Source: Synanceia verrucosa (taxonomy: Eukaryota; Chordata; Actinopteri; Perciformes; Synanceiidae). Taken from it: DNA of 64,000 bases. The notes under the pieces are model-generated. The model was not told the DNA's origin, searched no databases, and saw only the letters and a list, made by a program, of their open reading frames with translations. Numbering within the stretch: the stretch's first letter is position 1; every line of letters begins with the position of its first letter. Positions 46,101-58,524 of this stretch are shown here, one piece after another. The stretch covers positions 3,348,501 through 3,412,500 of the forward strand of contig CM056556.1 in the NCBI GenBank assembly GCA_029721515.1, given 5' to 3'. A program made the position numbers and the translations under genes.

Positions 46101-47315
46101 TTTGGTGTTACAACAAGCTTTTTAGAATCAATCATTGTGTTTAAGCAATACGGGGCATTTAGGGAATTGTGCTTTTTGGCCTTTCTTATACTACTCTCAT
46201 GTATGTTTGTGTAGCTTACATGAAACTACAGCCAGCAGATGCTTAGCTTAGTCTAGCATAGTTTACTAAGGCTACATTCAGACTGCATGGCTTAATGCTC
46301 AATTCAGATTTTTTGTGAGATCAGATTTTTTTTGCGATGTCGTTCATATTTCCAATTAATGCGACTTGTATGTGATCTCCAGTGTGAACTTTAAACGCCC
46401 CAAAAGTGAATAGTGACGTTTGTCGCTTGTTGATGATGTGTAGGTCGGATAAATGTGATTGGAAACATGAAATTATTGACCTTATAGCAACAGCTCGGTG
46501 CTTATATTTTATTTGCATTTGGTTTCTTGCTGAAAGCTAGATTTTTTTTTTTTTTTTTTTTTTTTTTCCCTTTATTAATCCCTCAATGAGGGAAATTACA
46601 TTTTTTCACTCTGTTAGTATATATACACACATATATTTTTCAGTTGCACATTACACACACAAGTCATGAAACAAACACATGCACATGCATTAGAGGAGAG
46701 GTGTCAGAGTGAGGGGGCTGCCCCTTATCCAGGCACCCCGAGCAGTTGGGGGTTCGGTGCCTTGCTCAAGGGCACCTCGGCAGTGCCCAGGAGGAGGAAC
46801 TGGCACCTCTCCAGCTACCAGTCCACTCTCCACATTTTGGTCCGACCTGGACTTGAACTGGCGACCCTCCGATTCCCAGCCCAAGTCACTACAGACTGAG
46901 CTACTGCCGCCCCAAAGATAAGATAGGCAAATATCAAATATCTAGCTGAAGTTGCATGTCAAAAGATCAGATATGTATCTGTTGTAGGACCACATATCCA
47001 AGTGGCCTGGGTCACAGTTGAAAAAAATCAGATCTGTGTTGTTCAGACTGTAATTAAAAGATCAGATACAGGTTGCATAGGGGTGAAAAAAACAGATTCG
47101 GGTCACTTCAGGCTGCAGTCTGAACGTAGTCTAAGTTTCTGTTGCTGGCCAAGCTAAATATTCCCCCTGTAGAAAGGTTTCTAGTCATTATGCTAAGCTA
47201 ACTGACTGCTGGCTGTTGCCTATGTTATCTATCTTTCAGTAAGAAACCAAATGCAAATAAGATATAAGCAGCGAGCTGTTGCTTTAAGACTAATAATTTT
47301 AAGTTTCCAATCATT
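46100..47315. mobile_element. Nested repeat complex with interleaved inverted arms
   Basis: The outer part has mirror motifs. ACAGCCAGCAGATGCTTAGC (about 46226) is matched in reverse by ATGCTAAGCTAACTGACTGC and TGGCTGTTGCC (about 47185-47217). An inner hAT-like element runs from AAGGCTACATTCAGACTGCA (about 46268) to TGCAGTCTGAACGTAGTCT (about 47132). An 80-bp arm at 46457-46541 is repeated in reverse at 47231-47312, the first inside and the second outside the hAT-like element. A SINE interrupts the first arm. Confidence 0.6.
46542..46914 (-). mobile_element. tRNA-derived SINE, reverse strand
   Basis: Read on the - strand it starts GGGGCGGCAGTAGCTCAGTC (box A-like TAGCTCAGTCTG). It continues with GGGTCGCCAGTTCAAGTCC (box B-like) and ends in TGAGGGATTAATAAAGGG plus poly(A) (the T run at 46542-46569). 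It inserted in a repeat arm. The flanks AAAGCTAGA and AAAGATAAGA look like a decayed target duplication. Confidence 0.8.
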
Positions 47316-48190
47316 TCATGTTCACAAGCTAAAGGAGGATCTAAAAGCAGAGCATTTCATCCAAATTATGTAATTTGTGTGTGTATGTTCACATGAAAAC
47401 ACACTTTAGGATTAGTTGTGTGATGATGCAGCTCAGGCTATGCATCCAGAAATACTTCTCTGCTGGTGCTCTCATACATGTCAAACATCTTGGGATAGGT
47501 CAGGATGTGTCCAGTCTGCTCATCAACTTCCTGGTGTCCGACTCATACTGTGAGTTTTCAGCTTCATTGTTCTGTGGCCTTCCATTGTATAATTCACACC
47601 GTGTCATTATATATGCATCCTCCAATTCCAGGTATCTTACATTGCATCTGGAAGCGGCCACAGTGGAAGCTGTATGTGTCTTATCTCCTGTGCCCAGCAT
47701 ACCAGTTTGTATTGAAATTGCATTATTTCTGTATTCTATACGCTCTTATCACCAGATGTGTATCTTATGATGAGGCTCAGAGCTGCTCCCTTATAAGATT
47801 TCGTTAAACATGTGGGCTCCCCGTCGCCTTTTCATTTCAAGGTCAATAAGATAGATTAGCGCAGACATTGCCTGGTTGAGATAATCCCTCCAGCAGATTC
47901 ACATTATGGTAAAGACATGTTTCTTTACCATGGTGATGCTGATAATCATTTCTGAGGAGGGAGACGCTGTTATTTCAACCCGATGCAAGATATATAATTC
48001 ATGTAACTTTAAAACAATTTATTAACTAGCAGTCAAAATTCAGAGTGTGAAATTAGTTATTGATTTAGTGTGTTTGTGTTACAGGAGCCATGAAACCATA
48101 AGTACAACCAAAAAGTAATTGTTAAAGTGTTCCCGATCTATTAAAGGTGCTCTATACGTTATTCACTGCGTTAATTTAGCAGCAAACAAA
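47316..48190. other. No gene recognised
   Basis: A 131-codon open frame (47375-47770) and a shifted 100-codon frame overlap here. Neither shows motifs or credible splice sites. Confidence 0.35.
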
Positions 48191-48192
48191 TA

Positions 48193-48324
48193 CAGGATTC
48201 CTGCAATTCCTTAAAAAGTCTTAAAGTGTCTTAAATTAAAATCGGGGTAATTAATGTCTTAAATTATATTGTTGAGGTCTTAAAAAGTATTAAATTTGAC
48301 TTTAAAAATGGTGCAAGAACCCTG
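48193..48324 (+). mobile_element. CAGGG...CCCTG element, internally deleted copy
   Basis: Starts CAGGATTCCTGCAATTCC and ends GGTGCAAGAACCCTG, 132 bp, versus about 505 bp for the other two copies. Immediate flanks share AAATA. Confidence 0.7.
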
Positions 48325-48483
48325 AAATATGGACAGATGTCGAGAATGAGGTCTCTTTCCTTCTGTGTGTTATAAACTTCTTTGTGCTTTGTTTACATTG
48401 CGTTCTGCTGTCATACGGCAGGTTACAGCTGTAAAAATGTCCTGACGCCACTGACCACCCTCCACTTCCACCTCCAGGTAAAC

Positions 48484-48824
48484 CGTGTGTCATTCGTTCA
48501 TACGTTTTTCAAAACCAAACTAGAACTAAAAAAAAAAACTAGTGACTTGTTTTCTCAATATTCGCTCCCAAAACCAAAATGAAAAAAACAGATAATGACT
48601 CACTTTTCTGATTTCCAATTTTGCGCACAAATAAAAAATGGAGAAACAAATAACGGACAATTCAAGCTTTTCATCCAATTCAGATATTTTTATTTATATG
48701 CAAGTTGTGTACTGCGGTCCAGTCGGCCGTTTTCATTTTGGTTTTGGGAATGAATAATCATTATTTCTCTTTTTTTTTTAGTTTGGGTTTTGTTTTGAAA
48801 AAGGAATGAACAAATGATACACAG
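48484..48824. mobile_element. Long-hairpin MITE, about 100-bp inverted arms
   Basis: The left arm (48484-48587) has CCGTGTGTCATTCGTTCATA, TTTTTCAAAACCAAAC and CTCCCAAAACCAAAATGAAA. It is the imperfect reverse complement of the right arm (48729-48824), which has TTTTCATTTTGGTTTTGGGA and AAAGGAATGAACAAATGATA. About 140 bp separate the arms. There is no coding content, and a transcript would fold into a long hairpin. Confidence 0.7.
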
Positions 48825-48829
48825 ATTTA

Positions 48830-50225
48830 AACACTGTCTCTATTCGCTGTCACCTGAAATTCTGAAATTTCGTATGGCGCACCTTTAAATGTCATGTGAC
48901 ACAATGACTGTTACCATAAAGTCTAAAGATCTGTGCTGGTATTGACCACATATGGAAATCGTGTGTATGTAAAATATTTATCATGACGTTTTCTCAAATA
49001 TAAACTATTTATATATCAGCATGTGGCCTTGTGTAGTTACTGGCTGTCTTGGAGCATGATACAAAAATCTGATCTGATCTGGGGCTGCTGCTGCAACTTA
49101 CAGACATGATTTCAAGCCAAACTCTGAACTGAAACCTCATGTGAACCACAGATCACCCAGGCTTTTTTTATATATATATACCTGTATATAAATTGTTTGT
49201 ATACAACAATTTCCATTGCAGCTATCATTCAGAGCTGTCCTGGGAAACCTTGAATTCCTCCGTCTGAGGACTGAGTGTGAACCTGTGCACCAAATAAATC
49301 ATGAAAAACGATTGAGGCTGTGGTCAGACTGTGCACAAAATTGATGAGTGGAGGTTAATTAAGATGTGTGTTGCTTTCTGGCTGATGCATCATCGCACAC
49401 AGAAGTATTCTCCATCACACAGTAAAACCTCTGACAGTCAGCAGTGCAGTGCAGTGCAGCACTGCAGTATGGATGGTGAAATATTAAAATGGATACAGTA
49501 GATAATGGGAGGCTGTCTATGGTTTATAGATGAGCTGGGCAGACTGTGTGCTGCACCTGTTGGTGCCTTCACTGTAATCGTCTCCTGACCTGACTTATAC
49601 ATCCATTAATAATACGTTGATGACGAGTCAGACTGGGTTCTTTCTGTTTACCTGATGGTAAAAGCATTCATGTACCTGAATCATGTTTTGTTCAGCCAAC
49701 AAATATAATTTTCCAATAATATAGTCAAGATATTTAATAGTAAATCTTGTTTTTAAATCCCCATCTAGCTGCCTGCCATCCTGTCTCTCTATCCACCCAT
49801 CCATCAGCTGATCACCTGACACGTCTGTCTATACAGTGGCTTGTTTTAATGATTGATGAGCTTGGGCTAAAATAGTCCACCTGCACTTCATGTCTATGAT
49901 TTGCCGCACTGCCCCGTCCGGCTCCATGTATTAATGATGGTGTGTCGTCATGCTGTTGAAGAAGAAAATGTGCACTTTTCAACCCCCGCTGAGTGAACCG
50001 ACTTCACTTCATAACAAACCAAATGTAGTCAACATTTAGTGCAGTATTGTGGACATGATCCAGGAATGTTTAGTACAGATCAGAAAAACATGAGCTTTTT
50101 ACAAAGGTGGGGGTTTGGCTTCAGTCAGAATTTACTAAAAAAAAAACAACACACATGTAAATGTTATTTTCTTGTTTTTCATGAATTTATATCATTGAGA
50201 AAATAACAAACTGAGAAAAGTTATC
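48830..50225. other. No gene or repeat recognised
   Basis: No supported content apart from a short GCAGTGCAGTGCAGTGCAGC run at about 49441. Confidence 0.35.
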
Positions 50226-50231
50226 ATGCTT

Positions 50232-50684
50232 TTAACTCTTTGAGTGCCAGACGTTTTATAAAACAGAAAGTGTCTTGTTCCAGTGTTTTTGCCCATTTTG
50301 AGTCATATTTCAAGACCCACAGAATATTTTGTACTATGACTCTGAAAACACTGAATAGCTCAAATGAAAGAAGAGACTCTCTATTTCATCATGAAAAAAA
50401 TGTTTGTTTTTATCTTGTTCCATTCTTGTTTTATCAGAGGTAGAGTAGAGGACACTTTCACCAAAATCACCACTTTTTGTCCAGATTCTGTTTGTTTTGC
50501 TCTCTAATCTTGATCATCTCCACTTCCTGCTTTGATCTCTGTGGCGTTTTCCATCTCTTTATGTCCTGACTACATCTCCCAGAAGCCCCAACATTACTCA
50601 CAGGCTGTGCGAGAGCGTTCTCTTGTGCCTGCTGCCGAAAAAAAAAAAGCCGTACATATACGTCTTTGGCATTCAAAGGGTTAA
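50232..50684 (+). mobile_element. TTAA MITE copy J
   Basis: TTAA at 50232-50235 and 50681-50684. The right end reads GGCATTCAAAGGGTTAA, so it begins CCC from the outside, the piggyBac-like form. Short-type right terminus (CGAGAGCG, CCTGCTGCCG). Confidence 0.88.
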
Positions 50685-50689
50685 AGTGC

Positions 50690-53190
50690 TCTCTTTGGAG
50701 GAAAAAATGTGCACTAAACTGTCCTCTTGGCTGGTTAAAACATGATTAAAGGCCCTCTTGGATTGCAAAAACGTGCTTAAGTGCCCTTGAAAAGAAGCAG
50801 AACTTAAGTACCCTCTTCGGTTGTGAGAACCCGCTGTAGGCCCATTTTTTTCCCTTTTGTCCCTACCCTTCAAAAAGTCTATGCACACCACTGTGAAGTA
50901 AATTTAACTCTGTGTTTATTATCCACATCAACTGGTGACACAAACATTAATATAGGCTCGTGGAAGCTTTCAGATGACAGTAACCAGATAACACCATTTA
51001 ACCGAAACACACCTGAGGAAGTTCAGTCATGATTCTCACAGAAGACCTCCTGCTTCTTTCTCCTCTATAAAATCCCTTGAAACACCTTCCTACCCTCAAC
51101 ACGCTGCAGGCCTGCTGCACAAACACTATATGTTCTACTGGATACAAACTGACTGGACTCTTTGTCTCAATAATGAAATAATATCAGTGTTGAACAGAGA
51201 GACCCGCTGACTCCTGCTGCAACCATCAAAGGTAAGCTTATTTACTGTTTTGGACTATGTCAGTTTTATTGTTTATCATTGTATTTCATGCTGATGCTGC
51301 CATGTTTATGTGTGAACATGTAGCTGCGAGCCAGGCTATGAAGTGTATTTTTATATTATTTGCTCTATCCATATCAGATTAGATTAGATAAGATCCATGT
51401 GAAACATAAGATAACGAAATGCAGATTGCCTCCAACCAAAAGTGCAAAAACAGTTAATAAATAGTGAACAGTTGTCATAAGAATTTGCATATGCAGAAGT
51501 ATGTCTATGGCATTATGTAAATATTTACATTATAATACAGAAAGTGCAAAATGTGCCGTTTTGAATGTACAGTAACACATACGTGCTTGCTTAAAAATGC
51601 TGTGTGAATATAATATGCATGCCAGGCTGTTAATGTTTTCTTGTTGGATCAGTATATAGTTGCAGGTATGAGTTAAATTTTTTGCAAGATATTTATCTGA
51701 GATTATTGTCTTTCTTTAACCATGAACAGTGTTGTTATCCTTGTTTTTAGCTGCATTTCTGTCTCCATGTGTCACTAAACTGTTCAGTGGTGCAGAATGC
51801 AAATATGCTGGAATATATATTGAATGATTTATTTAACAGGCTGCTTTATATAGAGGATGTAGGTGGGTTTGTACAGTGTACATTAATGGTAACGTCTCTG
51901 ATGATGAATAATTCTTGTGTGTTTAAACTGTGGTGCGTTCAGGCGATAGTTGTAATCATCTATTTTCGTTGACATTTGGTTTCAGGACCTTTTAAGTAGA
52001 TGTTGGATGGACGGGACTGGCTCTCTGTATTTTATTTGTGCCCTCCACTGTGGTTTCTGCCCACGCTGCTGATCTAATGCAACCCAAGCAAGGTGATGCC
52101 ATAGTGCTTTACTGAAATATTAAGCATGATTTGCTTTCAAACTGCCATCTACAGTTCTTTAACTGTAGTTAGTGACTGCTGGATGGAAAACCTTGTGTGC
52201 ATTTGGAAACATAATTTCGATTTGGTGCATGAATGTCATCCATCTCTTATCCTCCAATATCCAATCTTTGCTTGTGTTTCTGTTATGTTTTATTATCAAA
52301 CTAGACCCAACCATTTTCCTCCTTAAATGAAAGAGGAATCACTGCTAAGAAAGGGAGAAATGAGTTGGGGGAAGGAGACAGAAGAGAGAACTCATTCTAT
52401 TTTTATTTTATTTTATTTTTTTGTAGCAGATGGTCTTATAATAACAGGCCCAGGTAGCAGCAGAGCCACTCTAATAGCTCCTCAGCTGGACTGCATGAAG
52501 AAAATTGATCTCTTATCTTGTCATCAAAGCGAATAAAAGCATTTTATAGCTCATTTCAAGTGTGAGCCAGTATTGAGATTGACCTTTAACTCCCTTTTAT
52601 GGTCGAAGAGTGGATGACATGGAACAGAGAGGTGAAGAGGAGAGGCTCTGATGACAGAAAGCAGCACAAACAGACACAAAAATATCTTAGTATTTTGGGA
52701 ATTTGACCGACAGATGGTCCTCAGATCCAGTGATATTTCTTAGCCTTGCAGGCAGAACTTGGAGTGCTGAAATGAAGAGGAAGAAAGCTAAAGAGGAGCC
52801 GTGGGGACCTAACTAAGCAAGGAGCAGAACTGTGAAGTTTAAAATATTACAGCAAATGCCAGCTTCAGATGAAATGAAAAGACCAGACAAACAAAGTGAA
52901 CATACGGCACCAGAGGGAACAGCAAAGTGCTACTCACACTGTACACTTTTGGGAAATGTAGCGTATAGCCAGATGGGGCTCAGAGCAGTCTCATGGTCCA
53001 GGACGTCCAGCCGTCCTCAGGCATGTTCTGTAATGACAGCAGGACATGATCAAACCCTCAAACTGGATGTTTTTTTCCGCTATAGGTCACTGTGGACTGG
53101 ACTGGAGTGGTGTAGGGTGGTGCAACAAATGTGAAGTTATGTTACATTCCTGAAGCCTCCTGATGTAGAGACCTCGCACATCCATAAGGT
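50690..53190. other. No gene recognised; weak repeat at 51387-51560
   Basis: The stretch 51387-51560 (ATAACGAAATGCAGATTGCC, AAAAGTGCAAAAACAG) resembles a fish repeat also suggested at 22522-22830. Nothing else is supported. Confidence 0.35.
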
Positions 53191-53198
53191 GCAGGGTC

Positions 53199-53617
53199 TA
53201 AACTCATTCAGTGCCAGCTGTCTGATAAAACAGAAAGTGCCTTGTTCCAGCATTTTTACCCATTTTGAGTCATATTTCTAGACCCACAGAATATTTTGTA
53301 CTATGTCTCTGAAAACACTGAATAGCTCAAATGAAAGAAGAGACTCTCTATTTCATCATGAAAAAAATGTTTGCTTTTACCTTGTTCCATTCTTGTTTTA
53401 TCAGAGGTAGAGTAGAGGACACTTTCACCAAAATCACCACTTTTTCTCCAGATTCTGTTTGTTTTGCTCCCTAATCTCGATCGTCTCCACTTCCTGTTTT
53501 GATCTCTGTGGTGTATACCATCTCTTTATGCTCTGCCTACATCTCCCAGAAGCCCCAATAATACTCACATGCTGTGTAATGTATATACGTATATGTCAGT
53601 GGCGCTCAAAGGGTTAA
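53199..53617 (+). mobile_element. TTAA MITE copy K
   Basis: The left flank has drifted to TAAA; right TTAA at 53614-53617 after GGCGCTCAAAGGG. The core is intact and the right terminus shortened. Confidence 0.85.
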
Positions 53618-53619
53618 TG

Positions 53620-55555
53620 GGGAATGGGGAGTAAATTTCTTGTTAGGCTATATGGAACAAAGCAAAAGCTGCTGAATGTAATGCAGAGATGCATTATTCT
53701 GCACACTTCTGCAGATTAATGCTGTCTTCTATATCGTACATTTTACATTTAGAAATTTTTCTCCATCACAGAAAGAAAAAGCAGCGATGTGCTCAACCCA
53801 ACAGAGTGTCCAGACTTTGCACTTTTCAGCTGTTTTAGCATTTATCATATTTGTTTGGGGGTTTTTTTTGGTGGTAACTGCACTGTTTTCATGTTATCAT
53901 TCAAGCAAACAAGCCAAAAATTCTGTAGTTTGAGTTCTGTTTGGGATCAAAATCAGAAAATAATATTTCCTGGTTGTCTATTAGTCTCCTCTGGTATTAA
54001 ACTCATTGGTTGGACAAAGCAAGACATTTGAAAATGTCACCTTGGGGTTTTGGAATTGGTGACATTTTTCACAGTTTTCAGACATTTCATAGACCAAACA
54101 TTGAATTAATTAATCATAACATTAATTTGTAGATTGCAGTTCTAATCATGTTTACAACCCGCATTTCTTAATTATATCCCTTAGTGAGTTTGTCGCCTGG
54201 TTTAATTTCAGAGCCAGGAGCTCCAAGATTAAAGAAATAAATTTAAGAGAGAGAGAGAAAAAAGCTAAATATTCTCTAAGATTAAAGTTGCAAATTTCAA
54301 CATCACCCTCTCACCTTGCAGACAATTCACCATGATCTGTGGTTCAACACAAGCTGTCATGAGATGAGACAGGAGAGGTTATAAGTGGTGATGAAAATGT
54401 GTTTTTTGAGCTGTTTTTTGAAAATTGATGGGGGATCTGAAGGTGGATGAGGGTTGGATTGATGAGCTGCTAGGGCTTTGTGTGGGTGAGGGTATTGGCT
54501 GCAGAATCTGTGAGTAAAGATCGAAGCCTGGAGATGTTTTTTCTGTGGATTTGACCCATGTTGTAGTGAAGTGATGCTCGAGTGGTCTGACGAAGTCTGA
54601 TAATTACTTGTTTTCTGTAACTAGCTGTAGACTTAGAGGTGAAATGATGCCCCCTTTTTCTTTAGAGCAGTATTACACATCGCACATGTAGGCAGTGCTT
54701 CGTGACTGGAAGGAGGGAACCAGATGGTGTAGATGCTCAGTGCAGCTCCATGCAGTATGAAGGTAGGAAACAACCCAGCAGGACCAGGATCAAACCACTC
54801 CGATGGATGGTCTCATCTGCCCTGTGACTCCAACCAGGGAGCCTGAACCTCAACGGAGAGCAGAGCGCCACAGGTCACTGAGGACAAAATGTAAAGGACA
54901 TGTATAACAGCTGAGACAATCTATTAATGCAGCTACACTGCCTGCCTGACCTCTATGTGAGTTATTGCTTCTGGATGCTGCTGCAGTGTGTTTCACAGTA
55001 GAAAAGGCTTGTTTGAGGCTCCTGCAGCTGTTGAAGCTTTAGTCTCCTTGAGGATAAACAAGTTTTGCCCTTACTTCTCCCCTGTGGAGAACACATTTCC
55101 CTTTGCATTTAGTGGCATCTTCTGTCTGGAGATCAGATCCACAGATGGCCAAATAGCTTTTTACATCATCTCGTTCTTGGGTTTGTTTTGGAAGCATTAG
55201 TTCTGTGAAGGGGACAGGTGAGATTTTACCAGTTTGTATCATGATTTAGAACGTGGGACGATGACATTAGTTGCTGTTGTGAGCCAGACAGACAGAGGAA
55301 GTGTGTGCAGAATACCAGCTCAGCAGGGTTTACAGCATGAGACCAATGCAGATAACAGCAATGTCCTTCACGCAGAAAGTGACTGAAATACACTTTCCAC
55401 TGAGTGTTGTTTCGTTTTACTGGGAAATTTCACGCAGCCTGAAAAAAGAGCTGCGACAGCGAAAAACAACAAAAAACAACTCAAATCCAGACCGGAATGT
55501 TCTGAGAGTGAAACAGGATGGTTGGTGAAAGGGCAAAAGCTAATTGAAGAATATT
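53620..55555. other. No gene or repeat recognised
   Basis: No supported content. Confidence 0.3.
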
Positions 55556-55558
55556 TAT

Positions 55559-55963
55559 TCACCATGTTATTATTTCAAACCCATATTGAAGCTCGTTATA
55601 TTTTATATGATAGATAAATACTTTTTTTGCGTGGATGACTCTTTCTAGATTGGAAGGTGAGAGAAAATGTTCAATTTTGCTGATGGTGCGGAGTTGGAAG
55701 AAGTTGGACTTGACATTGAAATTTACCTGCTTGTTAAAACCAAGGTCTCCATCAAATATGACACCTAGTTTTTTTGATGCAATGAAAAAAACTGAATGAG
55801 GTTCCGGGCTATAAGAGTGGTATGGAGTGGGGGACCAAATATCCCACTTGAAAAAAGCTTTGATGTGTCTTAAAGGGGAAGTGATGTTATTTACAAATTG
55901 GGATAAAATAACCCAGCAGGACGCTGAAATGCAGTAAATGACACAAACTTGATCATTTCTCAA
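55559..55963 (-). pseudogene. LINE reverse-transcriptase remnant (L2/Jockey-like)
   Basis: In a 134-codon open frame, residues 65-112 (KLGVIFDGDLGFNKQVNF, then SNFFQLRTISKIEHFLSPSN and LERVIHA) match the segment just after the catalytic core of non-LTR retrotransposon reverse transcriptases. There the usual form is NLGVxFDxDLSF followed by AFFHLRNISKIRxxLS. Beyond it the SRxDYCNALL region is unrecognisable, and residues 1-60 show no conserved motif. This is a decayed fragment; no endonuclease domain or 3' tail is visible. Confidence 0.7.
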
Positions 55964-55969
55964 ATGACA

Positions 55970-56660
55970 AACGTTTAATAAGATGGGCTACACTATTAAT
56001 ATTCTCATTTGAGTTCGAATAGGGCTGCAACTAACGGTTGTTTTCACAGTTGATCAATCCATATAGTAGAATTCTCTACATTAACTCATTAGTTGTTTGC
56101 TCTATAAAATGTTGGAAATAGTGAAAAATGACCCCAAAACCCTGAGATGACGTCCTCAAATGTCCATTTCCATCAACAAATCAAAGATATTCAGTTTTAC
56201 TGTCATAGAGGAGGAAAGAAACCAGAACAATGTTCACGTCTAAGACGCTGCAATGAGAGAATTCCTCGGATTAATTGATTATCAAAATAGTTGCAGATTG
56301 TTAATCGTTTAATAGATTGCACTCAAGCTTCTGCACAAGCATCATTCACACAAACTCTCCTTATGACCTCTTCCTGTTTCATTTCCTTTCACAGACTCCG
56401 TTTTTCTCCAGAGCCACCTAAATGACTCCATAAGTTAGTTTAATAGAGGGGAGTGCACCACTCTGGTGAAATATCCACCTTGTCACCGAGCCACAGCTGG
56501 CCTCTAATTCCGAGCAGCATTGGCAGCGTTGTGTTGTTCGCCCAGCGAGGCATCTGAGTGTGTGTGCAGTGTTTGCCTCAGCAGCTTTCTGCTGCTTCCC
56601 TCCTGCTGGCATGTAAGGTCACACACACAGCACCCTCATATAAACACATCTACTCATCCA
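55970..56660. other. No gene or repeat recognised
   Basis: No supported content. Confidence 0.3.
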
Positions 56661-56663
56661 CCC

Positions 56664-56689
56664 GCACACACACACACACACACACACAC
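56664..56689. repeat. (CA)n microsatellite
   Basis: About 13 CA units. Confidence 0.9.
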
Positions 56690-58060
56690 CAGCTGTTTCC
56701 TCTGCACTAAGACAAAGTGCTTCAGCAAAAGCCGAGGACAGGAAAGCTTCACTGGAAAACACAGTAGCTTATTAAATCAAAGTCCCTCTGGTTAGGGTTA
56801 GTTCAAGACTGTCAAAAAGCTCTTTCCACAGTCCTTCTCACACACCTAGTTCCTTCAATCCCTCAGCAATTAGCTCAGGAGTAGATTGAGGTCAATACCC
56901 TCAACTCCAATGTGTTCCCATTTTGCGTAACGTTTTAATCAATTCCAATTTCTTTCCGTCCAAAACAGGTTTCTTTTTCCGTTTTATGCCTCAATTTAGA
57001 TTCAAATTTAAGCACCTCTTATCTGGCTGTTAAACCGACCAGACTATTAATCTTAAAGTGGAAGCTATTTCCTGCTCTCAGGTGAGGTAATTATAATGTC
57101 TTAATAAAAGTTCATAAAAGCAAAGAAGATTATGACACAAAGGAGTTGCACGTACCACTGATTACCATCACCAGCCCCCAGACTATCTATTGGACAGGTG
57201 ATGTAATGAGGTGGGGCTAACAAGGATGATGCAGACGATGATAGGCAGAGCTTTGATGAAGATGATGATATGGGTCATAACCCTCGTCGCCTACAGCATC
57301 ATACTGATTTCCTCCCACGGTTACTTGAAGAGCACTGGAGTCCATCTGTAATATGTCACAGTCCACAGGGTTTCTGCATCATTACTGACCAGCAGTGACG
57401 GGTATTGAACCAGGGGTCATTTGCATGTTTTGTTGCTGCATTAGCTTGATGGTCTGAGGCTCAGAAGACATGGCTGATGGGAGTTTAATCAGAGGTCATC
57501 TGTGCGATGCAGAGATAGCATCATCTTCTGCAGAGCTTCTCGTTAAGCAGATACATGCTTGTTAAACTCATCTTGGAAATGTGAGTTTCTCTCTGGATAA
57601 TGAGGAGAGATGCTGGATGTCACAGCTGCAAGTGTTTCTGCAAATACTCATGACGCGCTGAATGCAAAATATCATATCAAGTGTAGGAGAAGAGGCAACA
57701 GAGTGACAAAGCTGTTAATCCTGTAAGGTCAATCTGGTTTGGTTGTATAATGTTCCATTTATGCTGCTGACAACCATTGACCTCCATTTGAAATACAACT
57801 AAATGAAGAAATATAGTGTAAGCTGTGTGTCATTTAAATCCATGTATTTAGTGTTAGATATATTTGTCATCTGATTCTGCATTTCAAAGCAGTTTTGGTT
57901 ATGAGTGTCAAGATTTAATATCTAATAATATCACATCTACATACTACTAAATGCATTTATATTTAATGAGACCAAACTACTCATGCTTGCATTACCAGGA
58001 TCCCTATGTAGACTACTGTATGTATTATGTTACATAAGTAACTGAGGCTGAGTTGTTATG
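56690..58060. other. No gene or repeat recognised
   Basis: No supported content. Confidence 0.3.
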
Positions 58061-58063
58061 ATA

Positions 58064-58520
58064 TTAACTCATTGAGTGCCAGCCCTTTTATAAACAGAAG
58101 GTGTCTTGTTCCAGCGTTTTTGCCCATTTAGAGTCATATTTCTAGACCCACAGAATATTTTGTATTATGTCTCTGAAAACACTGAATAGTTCAAATGAAA
58201 GAAGAGACTCTCTATTTCATCATGAAAAAAATGTTTGTTTTTACCTTGTTCCATTCTTGTTTTATCAGAGGTAGAGTAGAGGACACTTTCACCAAAATCA
58301 CCACTTTTTGTCCAGATTCTGTTTGTTTTGCTCTCTAATCTCGATCGTCTCCACTTCCTGTTTTAATCTCTGTGGTGTATACCGTCTCTTTATGCTCTGA
58401 CTACATCTCCAAGAAGCCCCAAAATTACTCACAAGCTGTGTGAGACCGTGATCGGCGACCTCATTGCCAAAAAAACACTTTGATGTATTTTATGTACGTC
58501 AATGACACTCAAAGGGTTAA
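58064..58520 (+). mobile_element. TTAA MITE copy L
   Basis: TTAA at 58064-58067 and 58517-58520. The ends CTCATTGAGTGCCAGCCC and GACACTCAAAGGG are intact, and the core is nearly identical to copy G. Confidence 0.9.
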
Positions 58521-58524
58521 TGAC

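Noticed and set aside
46880..46914. tRNA gene on the - strand
   Set aside because: The match is limited to promoter-like boxes and is continuous with a SINE body and poly(A) tail.
47375..47770. 131-codon open frame, overlapped by a 100-codon frame
   Set aside because: Two frames open at once, no family resemblance and no credible splice sites.
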